A stretch of DNA of 64,000 bases from Ophioderma brevispina. Lineage: Eukaryota; Echinodermata; Ophiuroidea; Amphilepidida; Ophiodermatidae. Below the pieces are notes generated by a model. That model made no database searches, was not told the origin of the DNA, and worked only from the letters and a program-made list of their open reading frames with translations. This document shows, one piece after another, positions 1 to 9,682 of the stretch (within the stretch, counting starts at the first letter, position 1; every line of letters starts with the position of its first letter). The stretch covers positions 183,639 to 247,638 of the forward strand of contig JAMKCH010051437.1 in the NCBI GenBank assembly GCA_023653785.1, in the 5' to 3' direction. The position numbers and the translations under genes are program-made.

Positions 1-3000
1 ATGATATGGTTTTTAAGTCAGTACTATTAATTATCCTTTGTTTGTTTGTTAGTGCAATACAAAAAGATATCAATGGTTTTGGTGCCATACCACACAAGGC
101 CACAGGTGGAATGTCCCATCACTTTCATTGTTGTCAAAATTTTCCTTTTTTGTACAAAGATTACTTCAATAAAACCACACTTGTAAATTTAAATTTTGAT
201 GAAGCCTTTCCATCAAAGTAGCAGACCAACCTAAATCTACTAATCTACCATCAATCGGGAAAATGTACATAGGCAGCTCCCCCTATTATTACACTTCATA
301 ATTTTGAAAAAATTAGAGTATTCTGTATTCATGAATAGTTTGCCAGTTTATTTAATTAAGATTATGCTCTGTAACCACTGTATATTTTATAAGTTTAAAA
401 CAAAGTATTCTTCCAATTGCACCAATATTCTTAGACTTTTAAGAATCTCCACTTTGATAATGACTTGATTATATTTTCAGTAGTGCTTGTATTTGTACCC
501 ATATCCAGCCTCTGCCAACACACCTGTACCTTGACAAATGTTACACAAATTCACTGTGCAGTCATCAGACCCATGCTAGATTTGAATTAGCCAGCACGCT
601 TTGTCCATCTGAATTTGTCAACAAAATTAGTCGCGCATCACCCCGGAGGCCAAAATTCATAGGATGTGAAAATGTATTGGCATGCTGATGCCTACTTGAG
701 ACATGAACGGACAGTATGAAAATATGTTGATATGTGGTAAAACCAATACTAAAAGCATGGTGATGAAGAATGACAGGATTGGGCCTTAGAAGTACACTTA
801 GCATGGCCATGTCTGTCAGGATACAAGTCTTCCTAACCTGCACTGCTAGCTGACTGACAAATGGGACTTCAACTTGAAATTGTGGCTTTCAAACTTGGGA
901 ATCATTTAGAAAATGCTAGTAATTAATTGGACTTGTCTTTTAAATGCTGTTTGTGAAACAGGAAGTAGTTCGCTGTTGTTTTAGCACCGACCTCCTCAAA
1001 GTGTCCATCTATTTTTAAGGACTTTGAATCTTGCCACAAGGGCTGGCAGGCAGCTAGGCAGACAGACAGTGGTAGCTAGCTTGGCAAACTCAGCTACAGT
1101 TACACTACTATGAGGTCAAGGACCTTGATTTATTTTCTACCAGAAAAATATCTACCCCCTTTTTTCTGCACTTTTCTGTTATTGAACTTGGTATTAAATA
1201 TATTGTTCAAAACAATTATTATAAAGAAATTGTAATCCCATATTTTACGGAAATAGGGAAAGTCCTGCCTGGTCATACAAAAATATGGGTTTCAGTAAAA
1301 AAGTAAACAAATTATGGTAATTTATATGCAGGTACAAACGGTACAATACGCAGTACACTTAACAGATTTTTGCTGGTCACAGAGTCCAATATAAACATCA
1401 TGCAGGGTTTGAAACCATAAAGTCCAATGCACAAAAAGTTGACCAAGTTTAAAGTTAAACCTGGCCCAAGTCAATATTAGTTTTGTCCAAAATTGAGTTA
1501 TTCACATTTCCTTAATAAAGTAACTAGAAAATTTCAAATATTAAAATGGAAATTTCAAAATAAAAAAGTACCTCATGTCAATGCAAAGAATGTCTTTTTG
1601 GTAGGACTAAATTACACTAAGACCAGGTCTGTTTTGTGCATTCGGACCTAAGTTTCAACTCTGTTTCAAAGAGTAGCTACAATCACAAAACATACATTAG
1701 GTCAGCGAAGCTGTGAAAGTTTTGAACTATTTTATTACTTGTGCATAAACTCATAAATACCTTTTTCAGTCGAATTCATTTAACCCAAGTACTGTGTAGG
1801 GATTGGGTTTCAAATATATTTCTATGATCAAATATATTTCTATGATAACGGTCAGCCTATCTGTAAAAGGAGGGAGTTTGATACAAAAAGTGTCAAATGT
1901 AGTTAAATTGTGATGAATTCAGTTAGTTTGAAGAGCCTAGAACAAGGCCAGGTAGGCCAAAATAGGGAGCCAAGAATTTTGAGCATTATGAATCTATTCC
2001 AATTCAGACATGACAAGTGTTATTCAAACCATCTTTAAAACACTTGCAAGTGTGTGGTAATGTCTGCTGTGCACACAGGCAGCCAAGCTGGTCATGCTAC
2101 CGCTGCCTAAATATGGCAAATATCAACAATATAGCTCATATACAAACTAGCCACTGCCAAATAGATCTGTCAATCATGTCCTAACAAGACCGTTTGTAGT
2201 GCAGGAGGCCAATATAATGCATGCCATCGGATGTTGAAGGAACTTAGGCCATTTGCAAGCAGGCGATTCCGACTGAGCTATGCGGCTACTTCCACACATA
2301 AGGATCAAATGTCATACTCTTATAGCCACAGATCCGATTTCAGAATTATTAAAAAGATGTTTCTATATTTGTAGGTGGGAAAATGTTGTTTTGGTGATAG
2401 TGACAGCTGATTTAGCTTTGTGTTTAACAAGAAATCTACAGACAAAATAAAAAGAACAAGGGCTTGGGAAAGTAATATTTAAAAAAGTGATAACAAATTG
2501 TTAGGTTGATACATTGACACTGTGTACTAGCAGACAAAACATTTTCTTTTGGGTGTAAAATGTTAATTTCCTAAGTGCCAATAAAATATATTCAATTTAA
2601 TCAAGTATATGGCTATTTTTAAAAGCAAACTATGATTTTCCATTCACAAGTTCGTTCAGTCTGTTTGAAATTATTGAAAACCAACCATTTGTGATTAAAC
2701 ACTTAACCTATATAACTTGACCTTTTTTTTCCTGTACTGCTCTTGCCCCATTTCCTTTCTACATTTTATTACCGACCTTTCATCATTTTCCTTTTTTAAT
2801 TATTTTCTAAATATGTCGTGAGCATACAAGGACTCGGGAGACCAGCAGACTCCCACTAACAAGGCCCTCCTCAAAGGCATTTTGTTTCGTTGAAAAACAC
2901 TTTTTAAATTAATATGGCAACTAGCCAATTGAGGGAATATATTCACAGAATTCTTATTTAGAAGTCTTGCAGTTTATCATTCGTTAATTTAAAGATGTCA

Positions 3001-5481
3001 GCTCAAATTTAATCTTTGATCATCCTTTTCAGATAGGGAAATTGAGTAGATATCTTTGAAGCCAATCTTTATGGACTACATTGCACCAATAGACGCCATT
3101 CTCGCCATAGCCGCTTTGTGACAAAAGCAAATCTTGGGTGGCTCCTCAGACCAGTTGCTATAATATGTGCATATCAATGTCCGTACTTCAAATTTGACAC
3201 AAATGTTTCTCTGCATGCAGCAATTGCAGCCAGCCATGCAACCCTTATTCCAAAATGTGGGAGTATTTTATTTAGGAACGGAAATGGATTATGTGGACTG
3301 TGATTAATTTGAATGTGGAGATTGGCTGGGGTATGTTCAAACAAAATGATATTATGTAAAAAGCCTCATTTGATTTTTTGCACGGACATAATTAATGAAA
3401 GTAAACTATGTTGCTATTCACAGATGAATTTTCGCGACAGACATCTGTCAAATTACATCAGATGCACTGTTAGTCGTATTATTGTCTCCTACTATTGTCA
3501 CAACTTTTATTAGACTAATTAGCATATTACCAAGATTTGCTCACTATTATACTGTGTGACACAGGCGTAGGCGTGTATATGCATGTCGTGTGGTGCTTGG
3601 TGCTAATATCTACCAAGAATCATACATCATTAATTATTATATATGATATGCTAGTTGAATCGATGACACCTAATACCAGCATTATCTTATTATGACTTGT
3701 GACAGTGTTAGTACTTAAATAAGTAAATGTTTACTACCCATGGGATAGTACTTGTCAGTTCCAGTTCACAGCTTCAGCCTTGGCTCATTTTACTTGCCAT
3801 GTTTTTCTTCCTTCATGATATTGCATACTGAATGATGCATGGTAGTGCAAAGAATATCAAGAATAAACTTTAAATGCTTATTAACATCAGCAAGGCTCTT
3901 GCTTACTTCCAAGAAGACAGTGTCCTGCCACCTACTCACTCATGTGCCCACAGATTCCATGACAATTTCTTGTTTTTATGTTGAACATTAAAGCCTTCTG
4001 AGTAAATTGGTGCTCCTCCACATCTGCCTTTGTGAGGAATATGGTTTATGAAATGGGTAGGAGTTAGAACAACCTATTCTGTAGGGTTGTGGGAGTAGTT
4101 TGCCTGAAGGTATGTTAAAGGGAGACATACGTACTGTATATAAGGTTTTGCTAAATTTCTCAAATTTCAGTGCTCTTTTTTAAAGTAGAGCGTGTTGGAA
4201 TTGATAAAGCAATTGAATATATGCCGATCTGTTGACTGGTGGGTTAAGGTCTAAAACATTCAGTTGGATATCAACTTCATTAAAGTGGTTAGCGTTATAT
4301 ATCCACCCAGGTGTATAAAGTATACATCGGATAGAAGTGATCAAAAAATAACATCAGCTTTGTCATATAACGTTACGATTTTGCAGAAAGTCACAAAAAA
4401 ATTATTTTTTTTAAAACATTAAACCATGAAATATGATGATAGGCTTTAAAGTAATTCTTTCAGGAATGGTTTCTCATTAAAAGAAAAACAATAAAGCCAA
4501 TAAGGGATAGGCTTTGTTGTAGCTCTCCTGTGCCAAAGGTATATTCCAATCACAAATAGCTCATCAACCATTATCCTCCCTGCCCCCCCCCCCCCCATGA
4601 TAAAGGCCCAGAGACTTGACTGGATATAATATAAAAACTTCACAAACACTCTTGTGGTAGTTTCAAGTCAACTCTGCATGCATCACACGCACCCAAGAAA
4701 GATCTTTGATGCTCTGACTACGAGTGTGCAAACGACGGCACAAAATGATATGCAGTACACGTAAAACTTCAATCTTTAATTGTCCTCTATCACCTTTAAT
4801 ACATTGCAACTTTCACAAAATATTTAAAACAAAAACGCTGAGAATGCAAATCTTGATTTCCTTGACATTTTCTCACAAGATCACATATTTTTTGGTAATG
4901 AAATTGTGAAAAGAAAAGCAAAAGTTTCAGATGCAAATAATATAAAGGACTTAGAATTCAGCTATAATGTGAACGAGTAAGATTAAGGGCTGTTGTATAA
5001 AATTAAGAAATTGGATAGATGCAAGTTTGGTTTGGATAATGCTGATGTTTCTTTTTAATGTTTTTAATTGGCCTCCTGGAGACCATGTGACAACAAACAG
5101 TGTTGTGAAGCCCCACAGCATTGCTATGACACCAACATGGCATATTGGTATCCAAGTAATGTCTGCTATTCATGTATATCAAAACACTCGGATGTAAAAA
5201 TACAAGTGATACCTTGCATGTCAACTATATGACAGACAATATGTCATATGATTGACAGAGAATTAAGAACAGCTGAAATTAAACCGTCTCTGATGATAAG
5301 AAAGGTAACGGCATCTTAAGATGGTTATTGACCCAAATCATGTATACTTGCACTGTAAAGAATTAACTTACAGTGATAATTTGCAGTTTACTTGCCAATT
5401 GTGAATGGATATATGCTGCTTACCAAAGTAAATATAATCATTTTTAATGATTGATCATTTTTCTTGTATTATTTGTTACAG
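1..5481 (+). other. presumed last intron (or upstream non-coding DNA) of the ADAR gene
   Basis: The terminal ADAR exon begins with an AG acceptor at 5480-5481, preceded by a T-rich tract (5456-5479), so the DNA immediately upstream is intronic. I looked here for the preceding deaminase exons, which should hold the zinc-ligand motifs (HAE, PCG and the SCSDK-type motif), and did not find them. The intron may therefore span this whole stretch. It holds only short AT-rich open frames and a C-run near 4584-4597; no repeat family was recognised. Confidence 0.6.
5471..5481 (+). promoter_or_regulatory. splice acceptor of the ADAR terminal exon
   Basis: The sequence atttgttacag ends in AG directly before the codon remainder of the conserved RWN motif. 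The T-rich run upstream (5456-5479) serves as the polypyrimidine tract. Homology to ADAR starts exactly here and is absent upstream. Confidence 0.85.
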
Positions 5482-6009
5482 ATGGAACATTCTAGGTCTG
5501 CAAGGTTCTCTTTTGAGTCATTTTGTTGAGCCTATCTACTTGGACAGCATCATCCTTGGTTCTCTCTACCATGGGGATCACCTGTCAAGAGCTGTATATG
5601 CCCGTGTTACCGGCCTAGAAGAGCTTCCTCCCATGTACCGTCTCAACAAGCCTTTACTAAGTGGAATCAGCAACACAGAGAGTCGCCAGCCAGGGAAAGC
5701 ACCATCATTCAGTGTGAACTGGACCATAGGTGATAATGAGTTAGAGGCAATCAACACAACAACGGGCAAGGATGAACAAGGGCGATCTTCTCGCATCTGC
5801 AAGAAGGAGCTGTTTGAGCACTTCAAGAAGTTGTACGGTAAATTGTCGATGATCACAAGCATGCCAAAGGTACCACCCAAGACGTACACTGAAGCCAAAG
5901 CTCTTGCAGGAGACTACCATGAGACAAAGGCAAAGATGGTAGCAGCTTTGAGAAAGCGGGCTTGGGTACTTGGATCAAGAAACCACTAGAACAAGATCAA
6001 TTTGAGTAG
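5482..6009 (+). CDS. ADAR: ADAR2-type double-stranded RNA adenosine deaminase, C-terminal exon (partial, with apparent frameshift)
   Basis: This exon encodes the C-terminal part of the adenosine deaminase domain that converts adenosine to inosine in double-stranded RNA. It begins just after the AG acceptor at 5480-5481; the first base completes the Arg codon of the RWN motif. Recognisable blocks in order are RWNILGLQGSLLS, GSLYHGDHLSRA, LNKPLLSGISN, RQPGKAPSFSVNW and TTGKDEQGRSSRICKK, all closer to vertebrate ADAR2 than to ADAR1. By alignment with human ADAR2 from memory, the inositol-hexakisphosphate contacts Ser531, Lys629, Tyr658, Lys662, Tyr668 and Lys672 are present; the catalytic Glu and zinc Cys residues lie in upstream exons outside the window. 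The uninterrupted frame stops at 5987-5989 after an unconserved tail. One base appears to be missing at the T-run 5947-5949: the other frame reads GLGTWIKKPLEQDQF and stops at 6007-6009, matching the family C-terminus. Whether this is an assembly error or a real mutation is open. The symbol gives the family, not orthology. Confidence 0.95.
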
Positions 6010-6024
6010 CCTGAGTCAGTAAAT

Positions 6025-6032
6025 TGTACATA
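6025..6032 (+). promoter_or_regulatory. Pumilio/PUF-type element in the ADAR 3' UTR
   Basis: TGTACATA lies 15 bases after the frame-corrected stop codon and matches the PUF RNA-binding consensus UGUANAUA. Chance matches to an 8-mer are common in AT-rich DNA; its position right at the start of the 3' UTR is the only added support. Confidence 0.35.
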
Positions 6033-7206
6033 GGTCTGTAATGAATTCTTAACATTCATCAGAGGGGCATTCCATACTCTAACAAGTGCAGACAGTTTGA
6101 GGTTTGATGCCAGCCATTTTTATAGTCAAAGCAATTTAAATTGAGATAACATTGAAATAGGGGCTTTGTATGCACACATTTCCTATTGAAAATTGTGAAT
6201 AGCTTACAAAAGAAAATAGCCAACTCACATAGCTGCCTTATGTCATTTTAACCTCTTTTTTTCGAAGTGTTGACAACAGCTATCGTTTTAAAAACAGAGC
6301 TACTGATTACAGGAAAAGGTACTTACTCTTCTGTTTTGAAGATACTGGATGTTTTAATAAGTGGGCAACATCATTGACATACCTGACTTTTAGATCAAAC
6401 ATTGTTTGGGTTTGTTTTCCTTTTGAGGTGCAAAATGTGTTCAAGCAAAAATGAGATAAAACAAAAATACAAGCAATTCACTTTACCCATGATTAAGTAG
6501 TTTCCATGTTTAGTCCTTAGTGACCCATATGCAGATGTATGTGTATTCAACATGCATTTGTATGTATGTCACTGCTGTATGTATAGAATTACTTTGCTTC
6601 GACAAGAATATCCCGTTTGAATCTAAGAGGACAGCTGTTAATTTTTGCCACAGGTTCTTCATATTGACAGTTGATGACACTTCTTTATGTAAGCTTCCAC
6701 ATTGATACTTTTTGTGTCATTTAATTCCCTAGTTAAGGTTTCTGCATTTGCAAAGCATGAAACATAATACTCTGGAATGCCCCTTTGAATCTTAAATGTG
6801 TGTGTAGATGTCAAACCAAGTCCTTTCACATCCAGAGCAGTGATTTGATTCTAGTTGCCTATTATTTTAAGCAGTTATATACTTTGGGGGGAATGCATCT
6901 TATGTCATTGGACTAATTTGAAAGGAATTCAGTCATGGTGATATCAGATACTATTGCCCACATTCTTGTTAACAGCATTCAGCAACATTTCAGTAAGCTA
7001 TCTAGACTGAAGCTACTGTTCCTGTAACTTTGAAAATGCACCAATAGTTTTTGCCTTGGCCTTCATTATTGAAGTTGCTTTCCCAAACTATTGGTGTTAG
7101 TGACACGCAATAATGCACATCCTTTGTTTTTGCAAATGAAGCAGGCTCTTAAAGTCATCATCTCATTTTCAGTCACGGTCAATCATCACCAGCTATCGCT
7201 CGCCTG

Positions 7207-7220
7207 GTTGCCATGGAAAC
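7207..7220. promoter_or_regulatory. perfect palindromic X-box (RFX-type binding site)
   Basis: GTTGCCATGGAAAC matches the RFX-factor X-box consensus GTNRCC(0-3)RGYAAC, in its contiguous 14-base palindromic form. It lies 1.2 kb downstream of the ADAR stop in a locally less AT-rich patch (about 7180-7330). RFX sites typically sit in promoters of ciliary genes; no such gene is visible here, so an enhancer or a chance match are both possible. Confidence 0.45.
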
Positions 7221-7887
7221 CCAATGCCTCCGTGGGTTTGGGGTTTATAAATGTTGCATAGCAGAATAATCTTCCACAGACCCTGGGGTGTTAAATACTC
7301 GGTCCACCTGGAACCTGCCTGCATCGCAGGGTGTGAAATTTTGCACCATGTATCGCAAGCTCGTGTTGGGTTTCCACATGCAAAAGTCAGCTAGTTCTTA
7401 TTTTGTCAGCTCGGAGTCTGTGTAAATGTATCAAGCAACCAAACAAAGGCTGCAAAAAGCATTAGGGCAATAATTAGCATGTATAATACAATATGCATTG
7501 CAAATATGTGTAAAGGAGGATTTCAAAGTAGCCTCATGAGTTAAGAGGCCATTGTATCGGGTATTATGTCTGGTTGTTGTTCTACCCATCCTCTGTCCCT
7601 CCTAGCAAAATATGCCATACACTTATTTATTGCTTTTACAATGTCCAGAGAGTATTTCAGTGCTGAGATATTTTGAGACTAGAATGTCCGACTGCCACTG
7701 CAGAGATGTAAATCAGCCGATAATGATTAGCTCATACAGATTTGACTTTACCGAAGTGAATGCATAAACAGCCACAGTTTTAAAATTCAGGATTAAAATG
7801 CATGTTTGTATGTCTTTAATTAAGTTAAGCTGAAAAGTGCTTTGAAAATCTGCGGAGACCTTTTTTATAACCAATTCCAAATGTACG

Positions 7888-8861
7888 CCAGAATAGGACA
7901 AATGTGGATATGATCAATAACAAGTGTTAAACCATGTGACATATTATGCAAACAAACTGATACAGAAAGCTTAGATGCACGTGTTCTTGCTGTAACCAAC
8001 TGTTATGACATGTGTGTGTGCATGGAAACCAGATTGAAGTTGTCATTGAAACAGTTTCAGGTTGAGTTTTCCCAACATACATAATGTAACACGCAACACT
8101 TGAAGAATTCTGTGTTCACTGCAAGAAAATGCAAAGAGCAGAATTCACAGGCTCCAAAATAACCAAGGCACCTAAGGCAATTTGCCTTAGGTGCCCCTAC
8201 CATTTGCCTTGGTGCCCTAAAAAAATTGCTATTCTTTAACATGTAATGCCTTGGTGCCCTTTTAAAATTGGGCAAAATTGCCTTGCCCACCCTAATTCTT
8301 ATTTTGGAGCCTGAATTCAGGTGTGTGCTTTATTTTTCCTTTTGTGATAATCCAGTATCTTAAAATTTTATGATATGTCAGTAGTCAAACAATATATTTC
8401 AAATGGCAACTTCAATTGAACACAATTTGCAATTAGCAGTAAATGCAAATATGCTAGGTTTTCTGTAGTTCTGTCTACTGTGAATGAAAAATTCATTAGT
8501 TTGAAATTGATATGGAACCCATAGGGCACTGTGGGCAGCCAAGAACTCCAATGGCGATGTTGACAAAAAGCTTACTCCTGCTCTACAAGGCATGGTGTTG
8601 TATAAGCAGGGCCAGGTGATTTGTACAAAATTGATACAAACCTAGAGATACAAATACACAGTCTCTCTCTCTTATGTAGACTTGCCTTTGGTTGTAAACA
8701 CTATAAAATACAGAATCCCTACTATATGCTGTGTGGGAGATTGGATTTCACAACAAAGTTCCCAACCCTCTACTTTACCCTGGTCCCCAATGGCTCTCTG
8801 GTTCTGTTTAACAAAATGGCATATCTTGACATACATTTTTTCTGGTCTTGAAGAAAGTGGT
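7888..8861. repeat. tandem duplication, copy 1 (contains a MITE insertion)
   Basis: This 974-bp block is nearly identical to 8881-9682. Removing the 166-bp MITE and its 6-bp target duplication leaves 802 bp, exactly the length of copy 2. A few substitutions separate the copies, for example around 8341-8347 and 8373. A pure T-run (8861-8880) separates them. The short open frames inside are repeated in both copies and have no recognisable product. Confidence 0.95.
8142..8319. mobile_element. 166-bp MITE with 15-bp perfect TIRs and 6-bp TSD
   Basis: The element proper is 8148-8313. Its ends CAGGCTCCAAAATAA and TTATTTTGGAGCCTG are perfect inverted repeats. AATTCA flanks both sides (8142-8147 and 8314-8319) and is present once in the paralogous empty site of copy 2, near 9140. 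Internally it has an inverted repeat built on GGCACCTAAGGCAA and TTGCCTTAGGTGCC. It has no coding capacity. A 6-bp TSD is atypical for hAT (8 bp), so the superfamily is left open. Confidence 0.93.
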
Positions 8862-8880
8862 TTTTTTTTTTTTTTTTTTT
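8861..8880. repeat. T20 homopolymer at the duplication junction
   Basis: A run of about 20 T separates the end of copy 1 from the start of copy 2. Copy 2 continues past the same point into unique DNA without a T-run. Confidence 0.95.
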
Positions 8881-9682
8881 CCAGAATAGGACAAATGTGG
8901 ATATGATCAATAACAAGTGTTAAACCATGTGACATATTATGCAAACAAACTGATACAGAAAGCTTAGATGCACGTGTTCTTGCTGTAACCAACTGTTATG
9001 ACATGTGTGTGTGCATGGAAACCAGATTGAAGTTGTCATTGAAACAGTTTCAGGTTGAGTTTTCCCAACATACATAATGTAACACGCAACACTTGAAGAA
9101 TTCTGTGTTCACTGCAAGAAAATGCAAAGAGCAGAATTCAGGTGTGTGCTTTATTTTTCCTTATCTGATAATCCAGTATCTTAAAATTTTATGATTTGTC
9201 AGTAGTCAAACAATATATTTCAAATGGCAACTTCAATTGAACACAATTTGCAATTAGCAGTAAATGCAAATATGCTAGGTTTTCTGTAGTTCTGTCTACT
9301 GTGAATGAAAAATTCATTAGTTTGAAATTGATATGGAACCCATAGGGCACTGTGGGCAGCCAAGAACTCCAATGGCGATGTTGACAAAAAGCTTACTCCT
9401 GCTCTACAAGGCATGGTGTTGTATAAGCAGGGCCAGGTGATTTGTACAAAATTGATACAAACCTAGAGATACAAATACACAGTCTCTCTCTCTTATGTAG
9501 ACTTGCCTTTGGTTGTAAACACTATAAAATACAGAATCCCTACTATATGCTGTGTGGGAGATTGGATTTCACAACAAAGTTCCCAACCCTCTACTTTACC
9601 CTGGTCCCCAATGGCTCTCTGGTTCTGTTTAACAAAATGGCATATCTTGACATACATTTTTTCTGGTCTTGAAGAAAGTGGT
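8881..9682. repeat. tandem duplication, copy 2 (empty MITE site)
   Basis: This 802-bp block repeats copy 1 without the MITE. It continues into unique sequence at 9683, so the right-hand junction is the natural one. Confidence 0.95.

Larger units (their letters stand above)
6010..7887 (+). other. ADAR 3' UTR and downstream flank
   Basis: This stretch presumably includes the ADAR 3' UTR, but no AATAAA polyadenylation signal was spotted, so its end cannot be placed. Apart from the PUF-type site and the X-box listed separately, I see nothing gene-like. Confidence 0.4.

Noticed and set aside
5578..5898. 106-residue frame on the minus strand
   Set aside because: It is the antisense shadow of the ADAR exon.
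6062..6790. Possible inverted repeat in the ADAR 3' flank that might be self-edited (aggggcattcca and tggaatgcccct)
   Set aside because: Only about 12 bases pair, and the neighbouring similarities (ggtttgatg / gtcaaacc) are in the wrong order for a continuous stem.
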